Source of the DNA: Halomonas sp. | GTDB lineage: Bacteria > Pseudomonadota > Gammaproteobacteria > Pseudomonadales > Halomonadaceae | Assembly (NCBI RefSeq): GCF_017515565.1 | Contig: NZ_JAFWFN010000023.1 | Coordinates: 1 to 64,000, forward strand | Direction: 5' to 3' | DNA: 64,000 bases | Part shown: positions 10,991 to 20,210 of the stretch, in pieces | Numbering within the stretch: the stretch's first letter is position 1 | How the letters are laid out: every line of letters begins with the position of its first letter | Notes under the pieces: generated by a model | What the model saw: the letters and a program-made list of their open reading frames with translations, nothing else | What the model was told of the DNA's origin: nothing | Databases searched by the model: none | Program-made: the position numbers and the translations under genes

Positions 10991-11344
10991 TTAGACCATA
11001 AAAGAGGCGCCACAGCCGCAGGTGGTGGTGGCGTTGGGGTTTTGCACTCGAAAACGCGCGCCGGCAAGGCCCTCTTCGTAATCGATGGTTGAGCCGACTA
11101 AATACTGATAGGAGAGCGGGTCGACCACTAGCGTGGCGGTGCCAAACTCGATAAGCGTATCGTCTTCGGCGACGTTTTCAGCGAAATCAAAACCATATTG
11201 AAAACCTGAACAGCCACCGCCGGTCACGTAAACGCGTAGTTTCAGCGCTGGATTGCTCTCTTCTTCTATTAGCGCGTTGATACGACTGCGTGCGCTATCA
11301 GATAAAAGTAGAGGGGTTGGAACAAAAGCTTCTGCACCGCTCAT
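10991..11344 (-). CDS. erpA: Iron-sulfur cluster insertion protein ErpA
   Basis: This 117-residue A-type carrier delivers Fe-S clusters to target enzymes such as IspG and IspH. The three conserved cysteines are present: Cys45 in [11 protein letters not shown], and Cys109 and Cys111 in [10 protein letters not shown] at the C-terminus. Length equals the E. coli protein to within a few residues. It stands alone, between argC and the transporter, on the minus strand. No other Fe-S assembly gene is present in the window. Confidence 0.95.
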   Translation of the reverse strand: MSGAEAFVPTPLLLSDSARSRINALIEEESNPALKLRVYVTGGGCSGFQYGFDFAENVAEDDTLIEFGTATLVVDPLSYQYLVGSTIDYEEGLAGARFRVQNPNATTTCGCGASFMV

Positions 11345-11402
11345 GGGTACCTCCCGCGAGCTTTAAAGAACGAATAATCGGCATTAGAGAATGATTATGG
11401 GT

Positions 11403-11438
11403 AATTCCCAGCAAAAGGGTCAACTATTGCTGGGAATT
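11403..11438. repeat. Perfect 12-base inverted repeat between argC and erpA
   Basis: AATTCCCAGCAA (11403-11414) and TTGCTGGGAATT (11427-11438) form a perfect 12-base palindrome with a 12-base spacer, starting ten bases after the argC stop. It lacks a T-run on either side. It could be an argC terminator of unusual form, an mRNA-protecting hairpin, or a regulator site for erpA, whose start lies 60 bases on. Confidence 0.6.
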
Positions 11439-11447
11439 AGTGGCGGC

Positions 11448-12482
11448 TTAAGGCATTAAGGCGGGGGCTGTTAGGCCGGTATTCTCTTCAAAACCAAACA
11501 TTAAGTTGAGGTTTTGAATCGCCTGGCCCGAAGCGCCTTTGACCAGGTTATCAATCACCGAGAGCACCACGACGGTATTGCCGTTGCCCGGACGGTGGAT
11601 AGCTAAACGGCAGGTATTGTTGCCTTTCACGCTGCGGGTTTCCGGGTGGCTACCTGCAGGCATTACATCCACAAACGGTTCGTTGGCATAACGCTGTTCA
11701 AACAGCGCCTGTAAATCGCCGGGTTCGCTGGTGAGTGTGCTGTAGAGCGTCGCGTGAATACCGCGAATCATCGGTGTTAGGTGGGGGACAAAGGTGAGTC
11801 CTACCGGATATTGCTGCATATCACCCAAGCCTTGGCGAATTTCCGGTAAATGGCGATGACCCGCCGCGCCATAGGCTTTCATGGATTCGCTGGCTTCGGC
11901 TAAAAGTGATGCCACTTTGGCTCCACGGCCAGCACCGGTAACGCCTGACTTGCAGTCGGCGATTAACTGACCTGGGTCGATTAGGCCGGCTTCTAAAAGC
12001 GGTAGGTAGCCTAGTTGAACGGCGGTGGGATAGCAGCCGGGTACGGCAATTAGGCGGGCATTTTTAATTGCTTCACGATGCATTTCTGGTAGACCGTAGA
12101 CAGCTTCTTTCAGCAATTCTGGCGCGCCGTGGGGCTGGTCGTACCACTGGCTCCACTCCGCTGCATCGCGCAGGCGAAAATCGGCCGATAGGTCGATGAC
12201 TCGCGTACCGTTATCGAGCAGTTCCCCGGCAAGGGCGTGGGCCACGCCGTGGGGAGTGGCAAAAAACACGGCATCCATAGCCCCCAGCGCCTTGGCATCG
12301 GGTTCGCTAAATGCCAGCGTGTCGTAGTGGCCGCGCAGGTTGGGGTACATATCGCAAACCTTAACGCCCGCTTCCGATCGTGAGGTTATCGCTTCTACGC
12401 TAACGTGGGGGTGCTGGGCGAGGAGCCTTAAGAGCTCTACACCGGTGTAACCCGTACCGCCGACAATACCAACCTTAATCAC
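11448..12482 (-). CDS. argC: N-acetyl-gamma-glutamyl-phosphate reductase
   Basis: This 344-residue NADPH-dependent reductase makes N-acetylglutamate semialdehyde, the third step of arginine synthesis. It has an N-terminal Rossmann motif ([17 protein letters not shown]) and the catalytic cysteine Cys150 in [12 protein letters not shown]. The C-terminal catalytic domain contains [15 protein letters not shown]. Its length is normal for the type 1 family. No other arg gene is close, and it is divergent from the chloride channel gene. Confidence 0.96.
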   Translation of the reverse strand: MIKVGIVGGTGYTGVELLRLLAQHPHVSVEAITSRSEAGVKVCDMYPNLRGHYDTLAFSEPDAKALGAMDAVFFATPHGVAHALAGELLDNGTRVIDLSADFRLRDAAEWSQWYDQPHGAPELLKEAVYGLPEMHREAIKNARLIAVPGCYPTAVQLGYLPLLEAGLIDPGQLIADCKSGVTGAGRGAKVASLLAEASESMKAYGAAGHRHLPEIRQGLGDMQQYPVGLTFVPHLTPMIRGIHATLYSTLTSEPGDLQALFEQRYANEPFVDVMPAGSHPETRSVKGNNTCRLAIHRPGNGNTVVVLSVIDNLVKGASGQAIQNLNLMFGFEENTGLTAPALMP

Positions 12483-12696
12483 AAACCACTCCTTGCGCGT
12501 TGAGCACGCTACGTCTTAACAATAAAGCGCTAGTCATAAACAGCCTTATTAAATGGAAACAGGCTGTCGAAGCGTATCAAGCTATGATACACAAGAGGCG
12601 TCCCCCATAAGAGCGCTCAATGGTACGAACCATAATAACCACTGTGTTAGCTAACTCGGGTACCCTGATAGAACCCTTCGTAACCTAAGCGCAAGG

Positions 12697-14511
12697 ATGG
12701 TCGCTGTGGCACGCTTTTCCCGATCAGATTTCACCTTAGAGAGTTTTCGTCGCCAATTAGCGAACGTGGATGCCCTACCGCAGCTATGCGTGCTGGGGCT
12801 GATGTCTGGAGTGATTACTGGCGCGTTGATGGTAGCCTTTCGCTTACTGCTTGAGGCGGGCGCGGCACTATATATGCCTGAAGGTGACCCGGAAGCCTTT
12901 GAAGGCTTGGCACCATGGCTGCGGGCGCTACTGCCAATTGTTGCGGTAAGCCTCGTGGGCACGCTGCTATATCGTCAAAAAGCCACGGCACGCAAGTTGG
13001 GGGTAGGGCATGTCATTGAGCGTCTTACCTATCATCAAGGGCGTTTTCCCATGCGCAACTGGTTAAACCAGTGGTGGGTGGGGGCTGTATCTGTGCTCGG
13101 CGGGCTTTCCGCTGGGCGCGAAGGGCCGGCTATTCACTTGGGTGCTGCTGCATCCAGCGGTTTGGGGCTTAAGCTTCGCTTACCTAATAACAGCCTGCGC
13201 GTGTTAGTTGCCTGCGGTACCGCCGCGGGTATTTCAGCCTCATTTAATACACCAATTGCTGGGGTGATCTTCGCCATGGAGGTGGTGATGATGGAGTACA
13301 CCCTGATGAGCTTTATGCCGGTTATTCTGGCATCGACCATGGGCGCGCTGGTGGCCCAAATGGCCTATGGCAACGAACCCGCATTTCGTATCCCAGAAGT
13401 GGCGTTGGGTTCATTGATGAACCTGCCTTGGGTGGTGGTGGTAGGTTTGGTAATCGGCCTGTTAGCGGGGCTGTTCATACACATATCTCGCAGCCAACAG
13501 CTGCAGGCGTGGCCACTATGGCTGCGCTTAGCGCTGGTGGGTATTGCCACCGGCGCCGTGGCCTGGTGGTATCCCGAAGTGCAGGGCATTGGTTACGACA
13601 GCGTTGCCGCGGCACTAAATAATCAGCTTGAACTCAATGTGCTATTTGCCCTGATGATTGCCAAACTGCTGATTACCGCGATTACCGTCGCGGGGGGAGT
13701 ACCCATTGGCATTATTGGGCCGGTACTGGTGATGGGCGCTGCCACCGGCGCGTTAGGGGGGATGTTAGGCGGCTGGCTATGGCCAGATAAAGCCGCAGAC
13801 CCTGGGGTATATGCCATGTTGGGAATGGCAGCGATGATGGGGGCGGTGCTTCAAGCGCCGCTGGCAGCGTTGATGGCGCTGCTTGAGCTAACCCACTCGC
13901 CGAACATTATGTTGCCGGGCATGTTAGTGGTTGTTGTCGCTTGCTTAACGTCGCGCCAACTAACTGGCTGTGAGGGCTTTTTTATTAGCTCGGTACGTTA
14001 CGGTTTGCATCCCCTTCAGCAGCCTTTGATGCAGGCGCTTTCGCGGGTTTCTGTGCCTGCGGTGATGGAGCGACAGCTGGTGCGTACTGAGCGCATGATA
14101 ACGCCAGCCCATGCCCGTCGTTTGCTGGAAACTAGCCCCGTTTGGCTAGTGATTGAGCGCTCAAGCAGTGAAAAACCGGTGCTGGCGCTCAAGGCCGCGG
14201 AGCTCGCCCGCTGGTTGCTGGAGCACGATAAAGCGCTTGAGGGAGAAACCCCACGCGAAGATGAATTGATCGACTTGCTTGAAGTTCCTGGGCAGCGTCT
14301 AGAGATGGCGCCTATCGCCTTGCAAGCAACGCTTTCTGAAGCGTTTTTAACATTGCAGGCGGATACCCTGGATGCACTTTACGTGGTACACGGCAATCGA
14401 CCAAAGCATCAGCGTATTTCAGGTATCATTACCCGTGATGCTATCGAGCGTTACTATCACTACGTTGATCCACTCAGTGTTGAAAACCACAGCACTGAAA
14501 AAAAGCACTGA
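12697..14511 (+). CDS. ClC-family chloride channel or transporter
   Basis: This 604-residue membrane protein of the ClC (EriC) family has the gating-glutamate motif GREGP at residues 140-144 (Glu142) inside GGLSAGREGPAIHLG, and the glycine-rich GVPIGIIGPVLVMGAATG helix. About the last 170 residues are cytoplasmic and look like a CBS-type regulatory tail (DALYVVHGNRPKHQRISGIITRD). Chloride handling suits a halophile, but whether it is a channel or a proton exchanger cannot be told. The AAGG adjoining ATG 12697 is too close to use; the GTG at 12706 has better spacing and may be the true start. Confidence 0.9.
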   Translation: MVAVARFSRSDFTLESFRRQLANVDALPQLCVLGLMSGVITGALMVAFRLLLEAGAALYMPEGDPEAFEGLAPWLRALLPIVAVSLVGTLLYRQKATARKLGVGHVIERLTYHQGRFPMRNWLNQWWVGAVSVLGGLSAGREGPAIHLGAAASSGLGLKLRLPNNSLRVLVACGTAAGISASFNTPIAGVIFAMEVVMMEYTLMSFMPVILASTMGALVAQMAYGNEPAFRIPEVALGSLMNLPWVVVVGLVIGLLAGLFIHISRSQQLQAWPLWLRLALVGIATGAVAWWYPEVQGIGYDSVAAALNNQLELNVLFALMIAKLLITAITVAGGVPIGIIGPVLVMGAATGALGGMLGGWLWPDKAADPGVYAMLGMAAMMGAVLQAPLAALMALLELTHSPNIMLPGMLVVVVACLTSRQLTGCEGFFISSVRYGLHPLQQPLMQALSRVSVPAVMERQLVRTERMITPAHARRLLETSPVWLVIERSSSEKPVLALKAAELARWLLEHDKALEGETPREDELIDLLEVPGQRLEMAPIALQATLSEAFLTLQADTLDALYVVHGNRPKHQRISGIITRDAIERYYHYVDPLSVENHSTEKKH

Positions 14512-14561
14512 CTCCCATGCTGCTATTTTCCGGCAATGACCCTACCGCCTAAGGAGAGACC

Positions 14562-14993
14562 ATGTATTTATGGATAAAAGCCATTCATTTAATGGCTGTT
14601 ATCACTTGGTTTGCCGCGCTGTTTTATTTACCGCGCCTATACGTGTACCACGCCATGGCCCGGGATAAAGGCGATGAACAGGCCATGGACTATTTCAAAA
14701 CCATGGAGCGTAAGCTGTATCGGGGCATTATGACGCCCTCAATGATTGTGGTACTGATCTTTGGCGGCTGGCTGCTCTATTTGGTACCCGCATGGTTCAG
14801 CCAAGGTTGGATGCATGCCAAGTTAGCGCTGGTCGCGCTGCTGATCGCTTACCACCATGTATGTTTAATCTATTTAAAGCAGTTTGCCCAAGCACGCTGT
14901 ACTAAAAGTCACGTGTTTTTTCGCTGGTTCAATGAAGCGCCCGTGATTGCGTTAATCGCGATTATTATTCTGGCGGTGGTGAAGCCCTTTTGA
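14562..14993 (+). CDS. hemJ: Protoporphyrinogen IX oxidase HemJ
   Basis: This 143-residue inner-membrane protein of the HemJ (formerly UPF0093) family oxidises protoporphyrinogen IX to protoporphyrin IX in haem synthesis. It has four membrane helices; the conserved histidine is near the start (His9 in IKAIHLMAVITWF) and the RLYVYHA loop follows. An AAGGAG site precedes the ATG. Its stop overlaps the thiD start (TGATG). hemL lies two genes downstream, so two haem-synthesis genes flank thiD. Confidence 0.93.
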   Translation: MYLWIKAIHLMAVITWFAALFYLPRLYVYHAMARDKGDEQAMDYFKTMERKLYRGIMTPSMIVVLIFGGWLLYLVPAWFSQGWMHAKLALVALLIAYHHVCLIYLKQFAQARCTKSHVFFRWFNEAPVIALIAIIILAVVKPF

Positions 14994-15802
14994 TGCGCCA
15001 ACCTCTTCCCCCCGTGGTGTTAGTACTCGCTGGCCATGACCCTACCGGTGGGGCTGGGCTGGTGGCTGATAGTGAAGCGATTGCGGCCTGTGGTGGTTGG
15101 GCTGTGACGATTCCTACCGCGCTAACCGTGCAAAATTGTCACGATGTGATGCGGATTTTGCCCGCCGACCCTCACGGCATGCGCCAAATGGCCGAGGCGC
15201 TAGGTGATATGCAGATAGCCGCAATTAAACTTGGCCTATTAGCCGATGAGCCAACGCTGCGTGCGGCAGAGCAAATTATTCGCCGGTTTCCAGGCGTGCC
15301 GGTGGTGGCCGACCCGGTCCTTAAAGCAGGGGGCGGAACTGAATTATCCACACCCGCATTACAGAAACTGTATGTGGATCGTTTGTTACCCCTTGTGGAT
15401 ATCTTAACCCCCAACCGTTTTGAGCTTGCTGCGCTTACACCTGAGATCACCGCGCCTTTGGACGATACGGCGCGCGCTGTCGCCTTACTTTCGCAGGGTT
15501 GCCAAGCGATTTTAGTGACGGCCACCGACGACCCGCTGCCAGGCAATACGCAGCAAGTGGTGCATACCCTGCACTCGCCAGATACCACCCGCCAATGGCA
15601 ATGGCCTCGCTTACCGGAAGTTTTTCACGGCTCTGGCTGCACGCTAGCATCAGCAATTGCCGCACGATTAGCCGTGGGTGAGCGCTTACCAACGGCGTGT
15701 GAACAGGCGCAGCACTTTACCTGGGAAAGCTTGTCTCAAGGCTATCAGCCACCCAGTGGTCAGTGCTTGCCCAATCGCTTGCCATACCCTGTACGTTTTT
15801 GA
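14993..15802 (+). CDS. thiD: Hydroxymethylpyrimidine/phosphomethylpyrimidine kinase
   Basis: This 269-residue ribokinase-fold enzyme phosphorylates HMP and HMP-P for thiamine synthesis. It carries the N-terminal LAGHDPTGGAGLVAD motif, TALTVQN, and the C-terminal anion-hole motif HGSGCTLASAIA. The start is the ATG at 14993, which shares its A with the hemJ stop; a TTG just upstream is less likely. I saw no TPP riboswitch upstream, which fits a gene translated by coupling to hemJ. The sequence resembles the shorter single-domain ThiD without ThiE. Confidence 0.92.
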   Translation: MRQPLPPVVLVLAGHDPTGGAGLVADSEAIAACGGWAVTIPTALTVQNCHDVMRILPADPHGMRQMAEALGDMQIAAIKLGLLADEPTLRAAEQIIRRFPGVPVVADPVLKAGGGTELSTPALQKLYVDRLLPLVDILTPNRFELAALTPEITAPLDDTARAVALLSQGCQAILVTATDDPLPGNTQQVVHTLHSPDTTRQWQWPRLPEVFHGSGCTLASAIAARLAVGERLPTACEQAQHFTWESLSQGYQPPSGQCLPNRLPYPVRF

Positions 15803-15838
15803 TCTCATTGGCGGTAAACCATTTATATTGAGGATGCC

Positions 15839-17119
15839 ATGACCACATCTGCTGAACTGTTTGACCTCGCGAGTCGCCATATTCCGGGTGGCGTTAACTC
15901 GCCTGTCCGTGCATTTAAAGGCTTACATCGCCCGCCAGTATTTATGGAGCGTGCTCAAGGCGCTTATCTGTTTGATGTGGAGGGAAACCGCTACGTAGAT
16001 TATGTTGGCTCCTGGGGACCGATGATTACTGGTCATGCAGACCAAGACGTACTGGCAGCGGTGCGCGCGCGGCTGGATAACGGCCTCTCCTTCGGTACGC
16101 CAACGGCGGTTGAAACCACCATGGCGGATCTTCTCTGCGAGATGATCCCTACCATGGAGATGGTGCGTATGACCAGCTCGGGCACTGAGGCGACGATGTC
16201 GGCCATTCGCTTAGCGCGGGGTACGACAGGGCGCGACAAGATTGTTAAATTTGAAGGTAATTACCACGGTCATTCGGATTCACTGCTCGTTAAAGCAGGT
16301 TCAGGTGCGTTAACCCACGGTGAACCTAGCTCACCAGGCGTACCTGCCTCACTTGCCGAGCACACCATTACCCTGTCGTTTAACGACCCTGAAGGAGTGG
16401 AGGCGTGTTTTGCTGAGATAGGCGAGCAGATTGCCTGCATTATTGTCGAGCCAGTGGCTGGCAATATGAACTGTATCCCACCTCAGCCGGGGTTTCTGGA
16501 GACGCTGCGCCGGGTATGTAATGAGCACGGCAGCATTTTGATTTTCGATGAAGTCATGACCGGCTTCCGCGTTGCGCTTGGCGGTGCTCAGGCGCATTAC
16601 GGCATTACCCCTGATTTAACCTGCCTAGGTAAGATTGTCGGCGGTGGTATGCCCGTTGGCGCATTCGGCGGTAAACGGGAAATTATGCAGAATATTTCGC
16701 CACTGGGGCCGGTGTACCAAGCGGGTACGCTTTCCGGTAATCCGCTGGCTATGGCGGCAGGCGTCGCCCTGTTAACCAAGCTACAGGTGCCTGGCTTTCA
16801 CGATGCATTGACTCAGCGGGTACAAACGCTGTGTAACGGCCTCCAAGAGCGTGCCAATGCTGCCCGTGTACCGATGATGACCCAATCAGCCGGTGGTATG
16901 TTTGGCGTATTTTTCACCTCACAGTCACGGGTGGATAACTTCGCTCAGGCCACTGCGTGCAACCCAGAGGCTTTCCGTCGCTTCTTTGGTGCTATGTTGG
17001 ATCACGGCGTTTACCTCGCTCCTTCCGCTTTTGAAGCGGGCTTTATGTCGAGCGCCCACTCCCCTGAAGATATTCAGTTCACCTTAGATGCCGCAGAAAA
17101 AGCCTTTTCCGTTATGTAA
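15839..17119 (+). CDS. hemL: Glutamate-1-semialdehyde 2,1-aminomutase
   Basis: This 426-residue PLP enzyme converts glutamate-1-semialdehyde to 5-aminolevulinate, the first committed haem precursor. The PLP lysine is Lys265 in [13 protein letters not shown], at the same number as in E. coli. The signature [15 protein letters not shown] precedes it. GAGG lies just before the start. The gene follows thiD by 36 bases and ends at a long hairpin. Length is exactly that expected. Confidence 0.97.
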   Translation: MTTSAELFDLASRHIPGGVNSPVRAFKGLHRPPVFMERAQGAYLFDVEGNRYVDYVGSWGPMITGHADQDVLAAVRARLDNGLSFGTPTAVETTMADLLCEMIPTMEMVRMTSSGTEATMSAIRLARGTTGRDKIVKFEGNYHGHSDSLLVKAGSGALTHGEPSSPGVPASLAEHTITLSFNDPEGVEACFAEIGEQIACIIVEPVAGNMNCIPPQPGFLETLRRVCNEHGSILIFDEVMTGFRVALGGAQAHYGITPDLTCLGKIVGGGMPVGAFGGKREIMQNISPLGPVYQAGTLSGNPLAMAAGVALLTKLQVPGFHDALTQRVQTLCNGLQERANAARVPMMTQSAGGMFGVFFTSQSRVDNFAQATACNPEAFRRFFGAMLDHGVYLAPSAFEAGFMSSAHSPEDIQFTLDAAEKAFSVM

Positions 17120-17156
17120 CGAAAAGTAACGGGAATCTGCTTCTACTGCTACACTG

Positions 17157-17185
17157 CAAGAGCCGCTCATAGTGAGCGGCTCTTG
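17157..17185 (+). terminator. Hairpin after hemL
   Basis: CAAGAGCCGCTCA (17157-17169) and TGAGCGGCTCTTG (17173-17185) form a perfect 13-base stem with a three-base loop, 38 bases after the hemL stop. There is no strong T-run, but its position suggests termination or 3' end protection. Confidence 0.7.
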
Positions 17186-17206
17186 TGGTTAATGAGGTAG
17201 GCAAGC

Positions 17207-17584
17207 ATGAAATCGCAATCGGCTTGGCACTATAGATTGTTCAATTACGCACTTTTAACAGCCGTTATCACCTTTGGTGTACCGTTAGGCGCAACTGCCG
17301 CACAGGAGCAAGCTATGACACAGATTCACATCACAATGAGTGGCTCGCCAGGCGCTGAATTTTCCGCCGAATGGCGTATTACGCACGAAGGCGAAACAAC
17401 CGAGCACATCGAAAAGCAGGGCACAGTGCCCGCGGAGTACACATTTGAAGGAACAACCCTGGAGGGAACAGTAAAGTTACTGACTGACGATGAGCGCCTT
17501 GACGTTGATATCGTAAAAGGCACTAACCGCTCACGTTCTTCTACCCAAGGCAAAGGCGGCACATTAACCGTCACAGTGCGTTAA
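17207..17584 (+). CDS. Small secreted protein of unknown function next to curli genes
   Basis: I do not recognise this 125-residue protein. It has an N-terminal signal peptide (hydrophobic residues about 14-32, ending ATAAQ). The mature part of about 95 residues is rich in alternating hydrophobic residues, suggesting a small beta-sandwich, and lacks cysteine. GAGG precedes the ATG. It is convergent with csgA and separated from it by a shared terminator. Location and size recall the periplasmic anti-amyloid proteins CsgC and CsgH, but I see no clear sequence match, and CsgC's cysteine pair is missing. An unrelated periplasmic protein is equally possible. Confidence 0.7.
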   Translation: MKSQSAWHYRLFNYALLTAVITFGVPLGATAAQEQAMTQIHITMSGSPGAEFSAEWRITHEGETTEHIEKQGTVPAEYTFEGTTLEGTVKLLTDDERLDVDIVKGTNRSRSSTQGKGGTLTVTVR

Positions 17585-17587
17585 AAC

Positions 17588-17614
17588 GAAAAAACCGCCC
17601 CGGAAGGGGCGGTT
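17588..17614 (-). terminator. Terminator between csgA and the small secreted protein
   Basis: The stem AACCGCCCC (17593-17601) and GGGGCGGTT (17606-17614) has a four-base loop. On the minus strand it runs into TTTTTTC, so it is a strong terminator for csgBA. It also faces the convergent gene ending at 17584. Confidence 0.85.
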
Positions 17615-17644
17615 GATGGTAACAAGCGGAACTAAGCGAAACTT

Positions 17645-18403
17645 TTACCATTGCGTAGAGACGGCAGAGTTGTTGTGGCCGGCTTGTGAGTGATTAGCAT
17701 ACGCAGCGCTACTGCTTTGGCGAATGGTTGATACGTTGTTTTTACCCGTCTGGAAGACGACTGCTTGGTGACTATGACCGTCTTGGAAAATCCAAGAAGC
17801 ACTTAGGTCAGCGTTATCTTGGACAACTTCAGCTTTGTTGTCGTTACCGCCTTGATAAACAAAGCTCCAGGTTTTATCACTATTATTCATTTGTAGAATA
17901 TCAGCTTCGTTGCCATCTCCCATTTGCTGAATGATGGAATCACTTAAAGAAGAGTTATCGATCTGGCGAACATTAGCTGAGTTATAATTACCAGTTTGTG
18001 CAACCCAAGAGTCATTTAATTCGCCACCGAGCTGTTCTACATTAGAGGTATTACCATGGCCATCTTGTAAAACGATGGATTCGTGGCGATCGCCAGTTTG
18101 AAACACATCCGATTGATTATTATCGCCAGTTTGTTTTACTCGTGAGAATTGACGAGTGTCCTGCTGTGTTGTTTCAGCACGGTTATCGCTACCTTCTTGA
18201 GTGATTAAAGAGGTACGAATGTGGTCTCGTTTAAAGCCATCCAATCCTGCACGGATAGAGTTCTGACTGTTAAATGTTGGATTTGCAACATCGTTTGCGT
18301 TAGACGTTGTTGTTGAGTCGTCATAAAGACGCGGCTCAGCAACAGCAGACATTGATGCAGCCAGTACGAGTGCAGAAGCAATAGCAGTAAGTTGGATTTT
18401 CAT
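17645..18403 (-). CDS. csgA: Major curlin subunit CsgA
   Basis: This 252-residue protein is the main subunit of extracellular curli amyloid fibres. A signal peptide ends at about residue 22 (MSAVA-EP). After a 40-residue linker, eight imperfect repeats begin at Ser65, 87, 109, 132, 156, 180, 203 and 225, each starting S-x-[IVF]-x-Q and carrying the curlin pattern Q-x-G-x-x-N-x-A. Each would form one strand-loop-strand rung. E. coli CsgA has five repeats, so this fibre subunit is longer. The last repeat is degenerate (QSSSAAYAN). AAGGGG precedes the start; it lies 62 bases after csgB. Confidence 0.92.
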   Translation of the reverse strand: MKIQLTAIASALVLAASMSAVAEPRLYDDSTTTSNANDVANPTFNSQNSIRAGLDGFKRDHIRTSLITQEGSDNRAETTQQDTRQFSRVKQTGDNNQSDVFQTGDRHESIVLQDGHGNTSNVEQLGGELNDSWVAQTGNYNSANVRQIDNSSLSDSIIQQMGDGNEADILQMNNSDKTWSFVYQGGNDNKAEVVQDNADLSASWIFQDGHSHQAVVFQTGKNNVSTIRQSSSAAYANHSQAGHNNSAVSTQW

Positions 18404-18465
18404 GTTGTTTCCCCTTTTTTATCGATCGACTTGCTTTGGTGGTTTACTGAGAAGCAGATAGCGAC

Positions 18466-19014
18466 TCAGTAGGTATCGATAGTGACCGCTCGTGTGTTGC
18501 CCGAATAGTTTTGTTGTTGGACACTTACACCACGTAGGCCACTGCCCGATTGTGAAATCGTGACGTCTCCGCTAAAACCTAACTGGTCGATATCAGCTCG
18601 GAGTGAAAGGTTATTGCCCTGCTGGGAAATATTGGCAGTGTGGTTATCACCTAGTTGCCATATGACGCCAATATTATTGCCGCTAGCTTGTTGTATACTT
18701 GCTTGGTTATTATTTCCGCGCTGATTGATATGCGAAAAATTAGCGAGCTGATAACTTAGCGAACGTGACTGGATAACATTTGCCTGATTGTCATTGCCTT
18801 GTTGCTGGATGATGCTAATATTTCCCCGGAATGACGTATGATCAATATGGGCAATATATTGAGAAACTCGAGAGCCTTTGTTTAGTTCAGATACACTGCC
18901 GTTAGCCTCCACATTAAATGTGGCGCCTAGACTTAAAACAGTAAACACCACCACGGCAAAATGGTTTTTTTTGTGTAACTTTTTTGTAGAGTGGTGTTGG
19001 CGTGTTGGTTTCAT
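18466..19014 (-). CDS. csgB: Minor curlin nucleator CsgB
   Basis: This 182-residue secreted protein nucleates CsgA polymerisation at the cell surface. It has a charged, His/Lys-rich leader followed by a hydrophobic signal segment (about residues 19-37). Curlin repeats carry patterns such as QQGNDNQANVIQ (71-82), QRGNNNQASIQQ (98-109) and QLGDNHTANISQ (120-131). Gene order csgB-csgA and the repeat type support the call over a second CsgA. AAGGA lies before the ATG. An AT-rich 196-base stretch upstream, beyond the csgG terminator, probably holds its own promoter. Confidence 0.88.
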   Translation of the reverse strand: MKPTRQHHSTKKLHKKNHFAVVVFTVLSLGATFNVEANGSVSELNKGSRVSQYIAHIDHTSFRGNISIIQQQGNDNQANVIQSRSLSYQLANFSHINQRGNNNQASIQQASGNNIGVIWQLGDNHTANISQQGNNLSLRADIDQLGFSGDVTISQSGSGLRGVSVQQQNYSGNTRAVTIDTY

Positions 19015-19210
19015 TTCTATCCTTTTTGAAACGTAATGTATCTTTTTGTTTCATGGATTGATTGTGGACTATTTAAAAAATGTCTCCATAAGAAAATTTA
19101 TTATTATTGAGATTAGTTTTTTAATTAATACTTAAAATAATTTTTGCATTTATTTAATGCTTTATTTTTAGCTGTTTAGTGTTTCTAGGTTGAATAATTT
19201 TTTAAACATT

Positions 19211-19240
19211 AAAAAAGGCTCGCTCTTTAAGCGGCCTTTA
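19211..19240 (-). terminator. Terminator after csgG
   Basis: On the minus strand, TAAAGGCCGC (19240-19231) pairs with GAGCCTTT with one bulged base and is followed by TTTTTT (19216-19211). It separates csgDEFG from csgBA, so csgB must have its own promoter between about 19015 and 19210. Confidence 0.75.
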
Positions 19241-19293
19241 ATAAATTTTATTATTTTGTAACTATTTCCTTGGACTAGTTCTTACAAAAGCTA

Positions 19294-20124
19294 TCAAAGC
19301 ATAGGTATAGGTGCGTTAAGGTAGTCATTTAAAATTGTTTCTTGAAGGGGGGCTCCTGACGCTAGGTTCCACAGTTGATTCTCAATTCCTCTTGCTACCA
19401 GGTGAATCACGGATGACTCTATGGCTGACATGACGGCAAGTTGAACAGGCTCATTGGTAGTAATGCCCGTTTCTATTTCTAGTAGGCGCCTAAAATCAAT
19501 AAAGCGGTACACCCCGGCCCTTAACTCTTTTGAGTAGATTGTTTTCGTTGTTGTTACATTGGCTAATATTTCACCTGTCGATATCTCGACCGCACGCAAA
19601 TTAACCGTTACTTGATCTACCTGATATTGACCGGATGCCCCAATGCCAAAATATTCAGCACCGGCCCCCCCGGTTCGTACATTCGACTCATAAGCAATAA
19701 TGCCGCCTTCCAGCATTACCGACGCGGCTCTTAAAGAAGGCAGCGTATCCGGCTGGCCAAAGCGCTCAAACTCTGCACGAATGATACGCCGCTCGGTTAA
19801 CAAGTTCTGAAGGCCAACACGCTCAAGAGGAATAAACCAGCCTGAATCCGCTAATGCGCCAGTGAGCATAGCGGCTGCTCCTTGAGTAACTGCCGTCGAG
19901 AAGGTACTGGCTGGTGCTGGGCGATACTGTCCCGTTTGATCCCGGAAGTCATAAACAGAGACAAAAATCTTACCTGCTGGCGGCGGGAGCGATATAAGAT
20001 CCTGATAGGTAGCGCCTCGCGGTGTTAATGTTGCTTGCGCTCCTTCTAAATTTTCAGAGTTAGCTACTACGCCAGCGCAGCCACTGAGTAATAATATTAC
20101 GAGCATGATAGCCGCAGTTTTCAT
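19294..20124 (-). CDS. csgG: Curli secretion channel lipoprotein CsgG
   Basis: This 276-residue outer-membrane lipoprotein forms the nonameric pore that exports CsgA and CsgB. I chose the ATG at 20124: AAAGGGGAACACT precedes it, and it gives a lipoprotein signal MKTAAIMLVILLLSGC with lipidated Cys16. An upstream in-frame start would bury this signal. The mature part shows family stretches such as VSVYDFRDQTGQYRPAPASTFSTAVTQG and VNLRAVEISTGEIL. Length equals E. coli CsgG (277). It is last gene of csgDEFG. Confidence 0.94.
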   Translation of the reverse strand: MKTAAIMLVILLLSGCAGVVANSENLEGAQATLTPRGATYQDLISLPPPAGKIFVSVYDFRDQTGQYRPAPASTFSTAVTQGAAAMLTGALADSGWFIPLERVGLQNLLTERRIIRAEFERFGQPDTLPSLRAASVMLEGGIIAYESNVRTGGAGAEYFGIGASGQYQVDQVTVNLRAVEISTGEILANVTTTKTIYSKELRAGVYRFIDFRRLLEIETGITTNEPVQLAVMSAIESSVIHLVARGIENQLWNLASGAPLQETILNDYLNAPIPML

Positions 20125-20210
20125 AGTGTTCCCCTTTTTTAAGACGACGTAACCCTGGGGCTTTATTGTTAAGCCCAAATAAGTTTTTGTTAGTTTAAGC
20201 GGGGTGAAGA

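Noticed and set aside
14512-14992. TPP riboswitch for thiD
   Set aside because: thiD starts inside the hemJ stop codon and no thi-box-like sequence is seen before hemJ.
17207-17584. Naming the small secreted protein csgC
   Set aside because: Only size and position agree; the CsgC cysteine pair and recognisable sequence are absent.
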